From assembly GCF_023277925.1 (NCBI RefSeq), contig NZ_CP063832.1:2744001-2808000 (forward strand): a stretch of 64,000 nt of DNA, in the 5' to 3' direction. This DNA is from Pseudomonas entomophila. Its GTDB lineage: Bacteria > Pseudomonadota > Gammaproteobacteria > Pseudomonadales > Pseudomonadaceae. Under the pieces are notes generated by a model that had not been told where the DNA came from, searched no databases, and saw nothing but the letters and a program-made list of their open reading frames with translations. Shown here one piece after another: positions 17,995 through 28,529 of the stretch (position 1 is the stretch's first letter; each line of letters starts with the position of its first letter). The position numbers and the translations under genes were made by a program.

Positions 17995-18876
17995 TCAACG
18001 CGACGAAGTCGCCCCTGGCAGCAGCGCTCGCTGGCCGCCCAGGCGGCTCAGCCACACCGACGCCAGGATGATCAAGCCGCCGATGGCCAGGCGCCCCAGC
18101 GGTTCGTCCTGGTTCCAGATCAGCAGGTTCAGCAACAGCCCCACCGGCACATGCAGGTTGTTCATCACCGCCAGGGTGCCGCCAGACACCAGGCAGGCGC
18201 CCTTGTTCCACCAGTACAGCCCCAGCGCGGTCGGGCACAGGCCGAGGAACAGCAGTACCAGCCATTGGGTGTCGGTGCTCGGCAGGCGCTGGGTGTTGCC
18301 AAACAGCAGGAAGGCCGGCAGCACAACGATCAACGCGCCCAGGTAGAAGTAGCCGAAGCGCCGGTAATGCGGCAGGTCACTGGGGTAACGGGCGACCAGG
18401 TGACGATACAGCACCTGGCCGGCGGCATAGGTGAAGTTGGCCAGTTGCAGCAGCAGGAAGCCGATGAAGAACTCGCCCGAAATGGTGTCGAAGCGGATCA
18501 CCGCCGCACCGGCCACCGCCACCAGCGCGGCCAGCAGCGCCCAGGGGTTGAAGCGCCGGTTCAGGGCGTCCTCGATCAGCGTGACGTGCAGGGGGGTGAG
18601 GATGGTGAACAGCAACACCTCGGGCACGGTCAGCACGCGGAAGCTCAGGTACAGGCAGACGTAGGTGATGCCGTACTGCAGTGCGCCGATCAGCAGCATC
18701 GAACGCAGGAAGCGTGGCTCGACCTGGCGCCAGCGGGTCAGCGGCAGGAACACCAGCCCGGCCAGAACCACCCGGGCGAGCACAGCGAAATAACTGTCGA
18801 CATGGCCGGCCAGGTACTCGCCGATCAGGTTGAAGGAGTACGCCTGGATCAGCGCGACGATTATCAGGTAGCCCAT
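17995..18876 (-). CDS. EamA/DMT-family transporter
   Basis: The 293-residue membrane protein has ten predicted segments in two EamA halves. The N-terminus lacks a long leader (MGYLIIVALIQAYSFN) and the first half contains VLARVVLAGLVFLPLTRWR, typical of drug/metabolite exporters. It ends in a strong terminator. The substrate is unknown. It is upstream of the LysR gene in the same direction but separated from it by 157 bases and the terminator, so it is probably a separate unit. Confidence 0.85.
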   Translation of the reverse strand: MGYLIIVALIQAYSFNLIGEYLAGHVDSYFAVLARVVLAGLVFLPLTRWRQVEPRFLRSMLLIGALQYGITYVCLYLSFRVLTVPEVLLFTILTPLHVTLIEDALNRRFNPWALLAALVAVAGAAVIRFDTISGEFFIGFLLLQLANFTYAAGQVLYRHLVARYPSDLPHYRRFGYFYLGALIVVLPAFLLFGNTQRLPSTDTQWLVLLFLGLCPTALGLYWWNKGACLVSGGTLAVMNNLHVPVGLLLNLLIWNQDEPLGRLAIGGLIILASVWLSRLGGQRALLPGATSSR

Positions 18877-18980
18877 GGTTGGCCCTCGTGGATCAAGGCG
18901 GCGACCTTAGCGGGTTGGGCCCGGCCAGTTCAACCATGGAGATTGTGGGTTTGTTCGCCTGCAAACCGGCGAACAGAATG

Positions 18981-19010
18981 AAAAAAGCCCGGCCATCACG
19001 ATGACCGGGC
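18981..19010 (-). terminator. Terminator of azoreductase gene
   Basis: Read on the minus strand, GCCCGGTCATCGTGATGGCCGGGC is followed by six T. It lies 50 bases past the azoreductase stop. Confidence 0.85.
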
Positions 19011-19060
19011 AGGCACACCCAAAGGAGCAACAAGGTGTCAGGTTGGGAATTCGTCGCCTA

Positions 19061-19660
19061 TCAGGCCACCGCGGCCAGCTTGGCCTTGGCCTGGTTCAGC
19101 CCCTTCTCGTGGAACTCGCCGCTCATGTTCAGGCCTTCGGCGTGGATGAAGTCCACGTCATGGATGCCGATGAAGGCCATCACCTGGCGCAGGTACGGTT
19201 CCTGGTGGTCGCTGCTGGCACCGGCGTGGATGCCGCCACGGGCGGTCAGGACGATGGCGCGCTTGCCTGCCAGCAAGCCTTGTGGGCCGGTCGGGGTGTA
19301 CTTGAAGGTGATGCCGGCGCGCAGCACGTGGTCCAGCCAGGCCTTGAGGGTGCTGGGGATGGTGAAGTTGTACATCGGCGCGGCCATCACCAGCACGTCG
19401 GCGGCCAGCAGTTCGTCGGTCAGGGCGTTGGAACGGCCCAGGGCGTCCACCTCGGCGGCGCTGCGCTGTTCCTCGGGCTTCATCCAGCCCCCCAGCAGGT
19501 CGGCGTCCAGGTGCGGCACCGGGTTCACCGCCAAGTCGCGCACGGTGATTTCGTCAGCCGGGTGCGCTGCCTGCCACTGCTGGATGAAATCGCGGGTCAG
19601 TTGACGGGAAACGGAATCCTGCTGGCGGGCGCTGCTTTCGATGATCAGTACGCGGGACAT
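19061..19660 (-). CDS. azoR: FMN-dependent NADH-azoreductase
   Basis: The 199-residue protein is a flavodoxin-fold quinone/azo reductase. The phosphate-binding start (LIIESSARQQDSVSR), the FMN motif APMYNFTIPSTLKAWLD split across about residues 94-110, and TARGGIH are all in place. It reduces quinones and azo compounds with NADH in the cytoplasm and is usually induced by electrophile or quinone stress. A LysR gene about 480 bases away may control it. Two copies of CTATCGAT lie upstream. Confidence 0.9.
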   Translation of the reverse strand: MSRVLIIESSARQQDSVSRQLTRDFIQQWQAAHPADEITVRDLAVNPVPHLDADLLGGWMKPEEQRSAAEVDALGRSNALTDELLAADVLVMAAPMYNFTIPSTLKAWLDHVLRAGITFKYTPTGPQGLLAGKRAIVLTARGGIHAGASSDHQEPYLRQVMAFIGIHDVDFIHAEGLNMSGEFHEKGLNQAKAKLAAVA

Positions 19661-19720
19661 GGGGTGCCTCCATCGGCGGTAAGGGGTGGCGATTCGATGG
19701 AGGTGAGATTAAGGGTTGAC

Positions 19721-19762
19721 CTATCGATAAAAAAGCGTAAAAAGTGGGATCAATCTATCGAT
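19721..19762. promoter_or_regulatory. Paired CTATCGAT sites upstream of azoR
   Basis: CTATCGAT occurs at 19721-19728 and again at 19755-19762, 34 bases apart, in the 111-base gap between azoR and the next gene. The spacing of about three helical turns suits a dimer-of-dimers regulator such as LysR. This is inference from repeat and spacing. Confidence 0.4.
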
Positions 19763-19771
19763 TAATCAGTT

Positions 19772-20086
19772 TTATTCCGCTTTGCAGTCCAGCAAGATGC
19801 GCAGCTTGATGATCTGCCGGTTGAACTTGGCGGTCACATCCACGCTCTTGCCGGCCGGCACGTTGACCCTGCGCACCCGTGGGGCCTCGGGGCCGTTGCG
19901 GAACATGACCTTGCAGGCCGCCGGCACCTGCCCATAGTTGTTCAGGGTGATGGCGCCGATGTCGTAGGCCGTGTCATAGGCGGTGTAGTCGACCTTGACC
20001 CCGGTCAGCTCCTTCTCCACGTCGATGGGGTAAGCCATGGCGGTGAAGGGCAGGCACAACAGCAAAACCGCACAACATTTCTTCAT
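19772..20086 (-). CDS. Exported protein of unknown function (104 aa)
   Basis: The first 18 residues (MKKCCAVLLLCLPFTAMA) are a signal peptide; the mature part begins YPIDVEK. The remainder looks like an all-beta domain with two cysteines (AACKV and LLDCKAE) that may form a disulfide. AAGGAGAGCG precedes the ATG. No family was recognised with confidence. It lies between azoR (same strand) and the divergent LysR gene. Confidence 0.7.
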   Translation of the reverse strand: MKKCCAVLLLCLPFTAMAYPIDVEKELTGVKVDYTAYDTAYDIGAITLNNYGQVPAACKVMFRNGPEAPRVRRVNVPAGKSVDVTAKFNRQIIKLRILLDCKAE

Positions 20087-20136
20087 ACGGGCGCTCTCCT
20101 TGAGAAGAGCGCAGCTTAGGACAACAGGAGCCCTAG

Positions 20137-21060
20137 ATGAAAGCGCCGCGCGTAACCCTGGATCAGTGGCGGACCCTGCAGGCGGTGGTCGACCATGGAG
20201 GGTTCGCCCAGGCCGCCGAGGCCCTGCACCGCTCGCAGTCGTCGGTGAGCTACACCGTGGCGCGGATGCAGGAGCAACTGGGCGTGCCGTTGCTGCGCAT
20301 CGACGGGCGCAAGGCGGTGCTGACCGAAGCTGGCAGCGTGCTGCTGCGCCGCTCGCGGCAGTTGGTCAAGCAGGCCAGCCAGCTGGAGGACCTGGCCCAT
20401 CACATGGAGCAGGGCTGGGAAGCCGAAGTACGCCTGGTGGTCGATGCTGCCTACCCCAGCGCCCGCCTGGTGCGCGCCCTGGCCGCCTTCATGCCGCAAA
20501 GCCGAGGTTGCCGGGTGCGGCTGCGCGAGGAGGTGTTGTCCGGGGTCGAGGAGGTGTTGCACGAAGGCATCGCGGATCTGGCCATCAGCAGCTTCAACAT
20601 CGGCGGCTACCTGGGCACCGAACTGAGCCCGGTGGAGTTCATCGCCGTCGCCCACCCCGAGCACGCCCTGCACCGCACCGGCCGCGAGATCACTTTCCAG
20701 GACCTGGAAAGCCAGTTGCAGGTGGTGATCCGCGACTCCGGCCGCGCGCAACCCCGCGACGTTGGCTGGCTGGGCGCCGAGCAGCGCTGGACCGTGGGCA
20801 GCCTGGGCACCGCCGCCACCTTCGTCAGCAGCGGCCTGGGCTTTGCCTGGCTACCCCGGCACATGATCGAGCGCGAGCTGCGCGAAGGCGTGCTCAAGCC
20901 CTTGCCGCTGGACCAGGGTGGCAGCCGCCACCCGCTGTTCTACCTTTATTCGAGCAAGGAAAAGACCCTGGGCCCGGCCACGCAGATCCTCATCGAACTG
21001 CTGCGCAATTTCGACACCGCGCCACTGGACGTGCCCTTCGCAGCCCCCCCGCAAGCCTGA
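20137..21060 (+). CDS. LysR-family transcriptional regulator
   Basis: The 307-residue protein carries the LysR winged helix near the N-terminus (TLQAVVDHGGFAQAAEALHRSQSSVSY) spread over about residues 14-45, and an effector domain with a LREEVLSGVEEVLHEG stretch. ACAGGAG precedes the ATG. It is divergent from the small exported protein gene and azoR, which are candidate targets, and is followed after 13 bases by an alpha/beta hydrolase gene. Confidence 0.85.
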   Translation: MKAPRVTLDQWRTLQAVVDHGGFAQAAEALHRSQSSVSYTVARMQEQLGVPLLRIDGRKAVLTEAGSVLLRRSRQLVKQASQLEDLAHHMEQGWEAEVRLVVDAAYPSARLVRALAAFMPQSRGCRVRLREEVLSGVEEVLHEGIADLAISSFNIGGYLGTELSPVEFIAVAHPEHALHRTGREITFQDLESQLQVVIRDSGRAQPRDVGWLGAEQRWTVGSLGTAATFVSSGLGFAWLPRHMIERELREGVLKPLPLDQGGSRHPLFYLYSSKEKTLGPATQILIELLRNFDTAPLDVPFAAPPQA

Positions 21061-21073
21061 GAGGACCGCGCCC

Positions 21074-21886
21074 ATGGCCTGTTTCGAACATGACGGATGC
21101 CTGCTGCATTACGAGGAACATGGCCAGGGCGAACCCCTGGTGCTGCTGCACGGGCTGGGCTCGAGCAGCCAGGACTGGGAGCTGCAGGTGCCCGAGTTCA
21201 GCCGCCACTACCGGGTCATCCTCATGGATATCCGCGGCCACGGCCAAACCTCCAAGCCGCGCCAGGGTTACCGGATCAAGACCTTCAGCGACGACCTGCT
21301 CGCCCTGCTCCGCCATCTGGACACCGGTCCGGTGCACTTCGTCGGGCTATCGATGGGCGGCATGGTCGGCTTCCAGTTCGCCGTCGACCACCCCGACTGG
21401 CTGCGCAGCCTGTGCATCGTCAACAGCGCCCCTGAAGTGAAGCGTCGCACCCGCAACGACTGGATCTGGTGGCTCAAGCGCTGGGGCCTGGCGCGCCTGC
21501 TCAGCGTCAAGACCGTCGGCAAGGGCCTGGCTGAGCGGTTGTTCCCCAAGCCGGAGCAGGCCGAACTGCGGCGCAAGATGGCCGAGCGCTGGGCACGCAA
21601 CGACAAACGCGCCTATCTGAAAAGCTTCGATGCCATCGTCGACTGGGGTGTGCAGGAACGCATCGGCCAGATCCGTTGTCCGACACTGGTGATCGCCGCC
21701 GACCACGATTACACACCGGTAACACTCAAAGAGCGCTATGTCGCCCTGATGCCCAACGCCAGGCTGGCGGTCATCGACGATTCACGGCACGCTACACCCC
21801 TCGATCAACCCGAGGTCTTCAACCTCACCCTGCTGCAATTCCTCGCAGCCGCGTCCACCTCTCAAGGATCTTTGAGCCCATGCTGA
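21074..21886 (+). CDS. Alpha/beta-hydrolase
   Basis: The 270-residue protein has the alpha/beta-hydrolase plan: oxyanion-hole [12 protein letters not shown] at about 24-35, MDIRGHG, the nucleophile elbow GLSMGG (Ser near residue 97), an acid in [10 protein letters not shown] and a catalytic His in DDSRHATP. The start at 21074 is the first codon with family similarity, 13 bases after the LysR stop. Its stop overlaps the ppiA start by 7 bases, suggesting coupled translation. The substrate is unknown; ester hydrolysis is likely. Confidence 0.85.
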   Translation: MACFEHDGCLLHYEEHGQGEPLVLLHGLGSSSQDWELQVPEFSRHYRVILMDIRGHGQTSKPRQGYRIKTFSDDLLALLRHLDTGPVHFVGLSMGGMVGFQFAVDHPDWLRSLCIVNSAPEVKRRTRNDWIWWLKRWGLARLLSVKTVGKGLAERLFPKPEQAELRRKMAERWARNDKRAYLKSFDAIVDWGVQERIGQIRCPTLVIAADHDYTPVTLKERYVALMPNARLAVIDDSRHATPLDQPEVFNLTLLQFLAAASTSQGSLSPC

Positions 21887-22437
21887 AAAAACTTCTGCTC
21901 ACCGCCTGCTCGGTCGCCTTCGCCACCAGCGTCATGGCCTCCGACAAGACCCCGCATGTACTGCTGGACACCAGCTTCGGCCAGGTTGAAATCGAGCTGA
22001 ACGCTGAAAAGGCGCCGATCAGCACGAAGAACTTCCTCCAGTACGTGGACAGCGGCTTCTACAACAACACCATCTTCCACCGCGTGATCCCGGGCTTCAT
22101 GGTCCAGGGTGGCGGTTTCACCGACCAGATGGTGCAGAAGAACACCAACGACCCGATCCGCAACGAAGCCAGCAACGGCCTGCAGAACACCCGCGGCACC
22201 CTGTCCATGGCCCGCACTTCCGACCCGAACTCGGCCACCAGCCAGTTCTTCATCAACGTCGCCGACAACGACTTCCTCAACCCGGGCCGCGACCGTGGCT
22301 ACGCGGTGTTCGGCAAAGTCACCAAGGGCATGGAAGTGGTCGACCAGATCGTCAACTCGCCGACCACCGTCAAGAAAGGCATGCGCGATGTCCCGGCGGA
22401 CCCGGTGTACATCAAGTCGGCCAAACGCATCGACTGA
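21880..22437 (+). CDS. ppiA: Periplasmic cyclophilin-type peptidyl-prolyl isomerase
   Basis: The 185-residue protein has a signal peptide ([20 protein letters not shown]) and a complete cyclophilin domain. Catalytic and binding residues are visible in [30 protein letters not shown] and the GYAVFGKV block. It speeds cis-trans proline isomerisation during folding in the periplasm. Its start codon overlaps the hydrolase stop. Confidence 0.92.
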   Translation: MLKKLLLTACSVAFATSVMASDKTPHVLLDTSFGQVEIELNAEKAPISTKNFLQYVDSGFYNNTIFHRVIPGFMVQGGGFTDQMVQKNTNDPIRNEASNGLQNTRGTLSMARTSDPNSATSQFFINVADNDFLNPGRDRGYAVFGKVTKGMEVVDQIVNSPTTVKKGMRDVPADPVYIKSAKRID

Positions 22438-22488
22438 TCACGCGCCACACAGGGACGTGGGTCGGGTCACACAGGAGTCTTGTCACCC

Positions 22489-24321
<1,833 letters not shown>

Positions 24322-24340
24322 GCCATGCATTGTCCGGTTC

Positions 24341-24361
24341 GCCGGTTTGCCGGCGAACCGG
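24341..24361. repeat. Single REP-like palindrome
   Basis: TTCGCCGGTTTGCCGGCGAA lies between the convergent ABC exporter and FemAB-like genes and may act as a terminator for both. Confidence 0.6.
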
Positions 24362-24365
24362 ACTA

Positions 24366-25508
24366 TCAATCCCGGCGATACGGCAACATCCCCCGCGCCT
24401 CCTCGGCATAAGCCCGCACCCCGGCCCGCTCCTGCCCGAGAAAATCCGCCACTGCCCGCCGCAACCCCGGATGCAGCAGGTAATGCCACGAGCGCGTGAT
24501 CACCGGCTCGAAGCCGCGAATCAGCTTGTGCTCACCCTGCGCCCCTGCATCGAATCGCTGCAGCCCCTCGGCGATGGCGAAATCCATGCCCTGGTAGAAG
24601 CAGGTTTCGAAATGCAGTCGGTCGAACTCATCCAGGCAGCCCCAGTAGCGCCCGTACAGGCTGTCGCCGCCTAGCAGGCTCAAGGCCATGGCCACATCCC
24701 GCCCGTTCTGCCGGGCGATCACCACACGGATCGCCTCGGGCATGCGTTCGGCGACCAGGCTGAAGAACGTCCGCGTCAGGTAGGGCGTGCGCCGGCGTAC
24801 GGCATAGGTGTTGGCATAGCAGAGGTAGATGAAATCCCACTGCGCTTCGCTCAGCTCATCGCCCTTGTACCAGGCGAACGCGATCCCCTGCCCCGCCACC
24901 TGCTCACGTTCCTTGCGCATCTGCTTGCGCTTGCGCGAACTGAGGGTGTCGAGGAAGTCCTGGAAGTCTCGATAACCGCGGTTTCGCCAGTGGAACTGGC
25001 AGCCCAGGCGCTCCATCCAGCCCGGCAGGCTGGCGATGCTGTCGTCCAGCGCGGCATCCGAGAAGTTGATGTGTGCACCGGACAACCCGCCCTTCTCGAG
25101 ATATTCCGGCACAGCCTGCAACAGCAGCAGACCGTCGGCAGGGTCGGCAGCCAATAGCCGCGGCCCGCTCACCGGGCTGAACGGCACGGCCCCCAGCAGC
25201 TTGGGGTAGTAGGCGATGCCGGCGCGCTCACAGGCATCGGCCCAGCCATGGTCGAACACGTATTCACCGAACGAGTGCCACTTGCGATAGGCCGGTAGCA
25301 GCGCACGAACCTCGCCATCACGCTCCAGCACCAGGTGTTCGGCCGCCCAACCGGTGTCGGGCACCACACTGCCGCTGTCCTCCATGGCCGTGAGGAACGC
25401 ATGGCGCAGGAACGGCTGACCGTCCGGCACCAGCGCATCCCAGGTGGTCGCTGGCAGGTCGCGCAGGTGGGCAAGGCTGTGGAGGCTGGTCACATCGACA
25501 ACTCGCAA
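24366..25508 (-). CDS. FemAB/GNAT-like peptidoglycan-type acyltransferase (DUF482 family)
   Basis: The protein of about 380 residues matches the proteobacterial DUF482 or peptidogalycan family, which has a GNAT/FemAB fold. Recognisable blocks are WDALVPDGQPFLRHAFL near the start, YVFDHGWADACERAGIAYYPKLL (split over about 85-107), HWRNRGYRDFQDFLDTLSSRKRK and FDAGAQGEHKLIRGFEP. Function in the family is not firmly known. The start is uncertain: no in-frame ATG exists near the N-terminus, and TTG 25550, TTG 25508 or GTG 25493 are possible. Similarity begins just after 25508. Confidence 0.7.
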   Translation of the reverse strand: MRVVDVTSLHSLAHLRDLPATTWDALVPDGQPFLRHAFLTAMEDSGSVVPDTGWAAEHLVLERDGEVRALLPAYRKWHSFGEYVFDHGWADACERAGIAYYPKLLGAVPFSPVSGPRLLAADPADGLLLLQAVPEYLEKGGLSGAHINFSDAALDDSIASLPGWMERLGCQFHWRNRGYRDFQDFLDTLSSRKRKQMRKEREQVAGQGIAFAWYKGDELSEAQWDFIYLCYANTYAVRRRTPYLTRTFFSLVAERMPEAIRVVIARQNGRDVAMALSLLGGDSLYGRYWGCLDEFDRLHFETCFYQGMDFAIAEGLQRFDAGAQGEHKLIRGFEPVITRSWHYLLHPGLRRAVADFLGQERAGVRAYAEEARGMLPYRRD

Positions 25509-25732
25509 GAGAAAGAACGCCAGTATTGCCAAACCGGCCGTGACACTCAAATGACGGCCCGTTTACTTCACAACAGTGCCACTGTTTGGACATTATTCTG
25601 TCATTCCCCCCCGCAATACTTGCGCCTGTTTTCCGGAACCCCAGAACCTGTCTATTCAGGCCCTTTCCGAAGACATGCCAACTTGGGGGCGGGCGCTTGA
25701 GCCTCCCCACTTTTTCCAACAGGGAGAACCTT

Positions 25733-26977
25733 ATGCGTCTTGTTTCTACACTTACCGGAGTGAGCCTCACCGGCATGATGCTGGCTCTGAGTACTCCGGC
25801 CAGTGCTGCTGTCGACGCCAAGCTGCTCGAAATGCTCCGCGCCAATGGCTCGATCAACCAGGCGCAGTACAACGAACTGCAAGGCGACCTGGCAAAGGAA
25901 ACCAAGGAAAAGGCCGACCAGAAAGCCCAGTCCGAGCGCCTGAGCTCCTTCGAACAGAAAGTAGCATGGGCCGCCAAGACCCAGATCAAGGGTGACGTGC
26001 GCCTGCGTTACGAAGACGTCAACGTCGACAACCCCATTGCCCGCAGCGGCAACCAGGACCGCGAGCGCGTCCGCGCCCGTGTCGGCTTCTACAGCGAGAT
26101 CAACCCGCAGGTCGACGCCGGCGTGCGCGTGGCCACCGGCAGCAGCGCCGACGCCCGCTCCACCAACCAGAGCCTGGACAACTACTTCGAGAAGAAATCG
26201 CTGTGGGTCGACCTGGCCTACCTTGACTGGCACCCGACCGCCATCCCCAACCTGCACCTGATCGGCGGCAAGATGAACCAGCCCTGGGTGAGCATGGGCG
26301 ACATTATCTGGGACAGCGACATCAACCCCGAAGGCGTGGCGGTCACCTACAAGACCAACCTGGGCGGCGCCGAGCTGTTCGGTAGCGCCGGCCACTACAA
26401 CCTGAAAGATAACGTCGACGGCGACGGCGTGCAGTTCAAGCACGACGCACAGCTGTACCATGGCCAGCTGGGTGCCAAGTTCAACGCAGCCGACACCGTC
26501 AAGCTCACCGTGGGCGGCAGCATCTACGGCTACGACAACGACAAGGAGTCCGCGGCGCTGCGCTCGCTGGGCAACACTACCAACGAGTTCAACCTGGTGG
26601 AAGGCTTCGGTCAGTTGGACTTCACCGGCTTCGCCATCCCACTGTCGGCCTATGGCCAGTTCGTCAAGAACACCGAGAGCACCGACGGCAAGGACAAGGC
26701 CTGGCTGGCCGGCCTGAAGACCAAGCTGGGCGCCTGGAGCCTGGACTACAACTACCGCGACGTGCAGCGTAACGCCGTGGTCAGCCTGTTCACCGACTCC
26801 GACTTCGGCAACGGCTTCACCGGTTCCCGTGGCCACAAGTTCAAGGTGGGTTACGAGATCGACAAGAACTTCACCGTTGGTGGCGCCTACCTGATGGCCA
26901 AGACCGACTACTCCAACCTGCCGAACAGCGATGCCGACGTGGACACGCTGCAGGTGGACCTGGAAGCCAAGTTCTAA
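25733..26977 (+). CDS. Outer-membrane porin
   Basis: The 414-residue protein has a signal peptide (about residues 1-25, ending ASAAVD). A short helical linker (about 30-75) follows, rich in Glu, Lys and Gln like the coiled-coil of trimer-forming porins. The rest is a beta-barrel with alternating aromatic strands, ending in the outer-membrane signal LQVDLEAKF with terminal Phe. It resembles the putative porin family of pseudomonads. GGGAG lies 6 bases before the ATG. The substrate is unknown. A strong terminator follows, so it is a single-gene unit. Confidence 0.85.
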   Translation: MRLVSTLTGVSLTGMMLALSTPASAAVDAKLLEMLRANGSINQAQYNELQGDLAKETKEKADQKAQSERLSSFEQKVAWAAKTQIKGDVRLRYEDVNVDNPIARSGNQDRERVRARVGFYSEINPQVDAGVRVATGSSADARSTNQSLDNYFEKKSLWVDLAYLDWHPTAIPNLHLIGGKMNQPWVSMGDIIWDSDINPEGVAVTYKTNLGGAELFGSAGHYNLKDNVDGDGVQFKHDAQLYHGQLGAKFNAADTVKLTVGGSIYGYDNDKESAALRSLGNTTNEFNLVEGFGQLDFTGFAIPLSAYGQFVKNTESTDGKDKAWLAGLKTKLGAWSLDYNYRDVQRNAVVSLFTDSDFGNGFTGSRGHKFKVGYEIDKNFTVGGAYLMAKTDYSNLPNSDADVDTLQVDLEAKF

Positions 26978-26997
26978 GCAGCCGCTCCGTTGCTCAG

Positions 26998-27038
26998 GCG
27001 GGAAATGCCGACCCCATCCGGCATTTCCCGCTTTTTTT
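26998..27038 (+). terminator. Terminator of porin gene
   Basis: A perfect 13-base stem (GCGGGAAATGCCG / CGGCATTTCCCGC) is followed by seven T. Confidence 0.95.
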
Positions 27039-27058
27039 GCCTGCCAGCAATGCGTCGG

Positions 27059-27130
27059 CCCCTTCGCCAGCGAGGCTGGCTCCTACAGGTTGGGGTTCAC
27101 CCTGGACTGCCAGCCTCGCTGGCGAAGGGG
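27059..27130. repeat. REP-like inverted pair
   Basis: CCCCTTCGCCAGCGAGGCTG and its inverted copy face each other across about 30 bases between the convergent porin and ketosynthase genes. Confidence 0.8.
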
Positions 27131-27150
27131 CCGGTACTAGCGCTACGAAC

Positions 27151-28272
27151 TTAGCGCTTGCGCAGCACCACGCTACCGATCGAATACCCCGCACCAAACG
27201 AGCTCAAAACACCCAGCGCCCCCTCGGCCAGGTCATCCTGGTACAGGTGGAAGGCAATCACCGAACCCGCCGAACTGGTGTTGGCATAACGGTCGAGAAT
27301 CACCGGTGCATCTTCTTCGGCCACTTCACGCCCCAGCAGCTTCTTGACGATCAGGTGGTTCATGCTCAGGTTCGCCTGGTGCAGCCAGAAGCGCTTGACG
27401 TTGGAAGGTTGCAGGTCGTTCTCGGCCAGGTGCTGGCCGATCAGCTCGGCGACCATCGGGCAGACTTCCTTGAACACCTTGCGGCCTTCCTGCACGAACA
27501 GTTTGTCCTGCGCACCGATGCCCTCTTCCGCCGCGCGGTTGAGGAAGCCGAAGTTGTTGCGGATGTTGTTGGAGAACGCAGTCAAAAGCTTGGTGCTGAC
27601 GATATCGAACTGGTGCTTCGAACTGGCCAGGTCGGCACGCTCGACCAGCACGGCGGTGGCGGCGTCGCCGAAGATGAAGTGGCTGTCGCGGTCACGGAAG
27701 TTCAGGTGGCCGGTGCAGATCTCCGGGTTGACCACCAGCACCGCGCGTGCCTGGCCCAATTGCACGCTGTTGGCGGCGGTCTGGATGCCGAAGGTGGCCG
27801 AGGAGCAGGCCACGTTCATGTCGAAGGCGAAACCCTGGATACCCAGCGCCTGCTGCACTTCGATGGCGATGGCCGGGTACGGGCGCTGCAGGTTGGAGCA
27901 GGCGACGATCACCCCGTCGACATCGGCGGCAGTGCGGCCGGCACGCTCCAGCGCCTGGCGGGCGGCGGCCACGCCCATCTCGCAGAGGATCGACTGCTCG
28001 TCGTTGCTGCGCTCCGGCAGGCGCGGCTTCATGCGCTGCGGGTCGAGGATGCCGGCCTTGTCCATGACGAAGCGGCTCTTGATGCCCGAGGCCTTCTCGA
28101 TGAAGGCCGCGTCGGACAGTGGCGCCGCCACGACCTCGCCACGCTCGATGGCGGCGGCGTTTTCAGTGTTGAACTGCTGCGCCCAGGTGTTGAAGGAGGC
28201 CACCAGTTCTTCGTTGGAAATGCTCTGGGCCGGGGTGTACAGGCCGGTGCCGCTGATCACGACGTTGTGCAC
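27151..28272 (-). CDS. Beta-ketoacyl-ACP synthase III-like enzyme (FabH family)
   Basis: The 373-residue protein has the thiolase-fold Cys-His-Asn triad of FabH enzymes: Cys in VACSSATFG (about 155), His in LHQANLSMN (about 296) and Asn in YANTSSAG (about 329). It is longer than housekeeping FabH (about 320) and has an insertion near residues 40-70, like the FabH2-type proteins of pseudomonads. It condenses an acyl-CoA with malonyl-ACP. The GTG at 28272 has AGAGGAACGACC upstream; longer reading to 28359 runs into a REP region. It stands alone. Confidence 0.85.
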   Translation of the reverse strand: MHNVVISGTGLYTPAQSISNEELVASFNTWAQQFNTENAAAIERGEVVAAPLSDAAFIEKASGIKSRFVMDKAGILDPQRMKPRLPERSNDEQSILCEMGVAAARQALERAGRTAADVDGVIVACSNLQRPYPAIAIEVQQALGIQGFAFDMNVACSSATFGIQTAANSVQLGQARAVLVVNPEICTGHLNFRDRDSHFIFGDAATAVLVERADLASSKHQFDIVSTKLLTAFSNNIRNNFGFLNRAAEEGIGAQDKLFVQEGRKVFKEVCPMVAELIGQHLAENDLQPSNVKRFWLHQANLSMNHLIVKKLLGREVAEEDAPVILDRYANTSSAGSVIAFHLYQDDLAEGALGVLSSFGAGYSIGSVVLRKR

Positions 28273-28378
28273 GGTCGTTCCTCTGGTCTGGGGCCGGCGC
28301 CGGAAGGGCGCAGGCCAAAAATTGGGGTTCGATACTGGCACCTTGGTACCAATTTGCAATCGTAATAATCCGTATTGG

Positions 28379-28497
28379 CGAGGGCTTTGCCCTCGATCGC
28401 GGGTAAACCCGCTCCTACAGGGACACCACCGACTTCAGAATCGGCGATAAACCTGTAGGGGCTGGCTTGCCAGCGAATGGGCCGCAATGCGGCCGCA
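28379..28497. repeat. REP cluster between fabH-like and hrpA genes
   Basis: Short palindromes GAGGGCTTTGCCCTC, GCGGGTAAACCCGCTCCTAC and TGTAGGGGCTGGCTTGCCAGCGAA follow one another. No gene was seen in this gap (28273-28529). Confidence 0.7.
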
Positions 28498-28529
28498 AAT
28501 TCCTGCAAGTGTGCCACAAATCAGCGAGG

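Noticed and set aside
19772..20086. Calling the 104-residue exported protein a 3-phosphoglycerate kinase
   Set aside because: Such labels exist for similar small proteins, as I recall, but the sequence has a signal peptide, is far too short and has no kinase motif.
24366..25550. Treating the first 14 codons (TTG 25550) as a membrane anchor of the FemAB-like protein
   Set aside because: There is no ribosome binding site for that TTG and family similarity begins only after codon 15; the start is left as uncertain.
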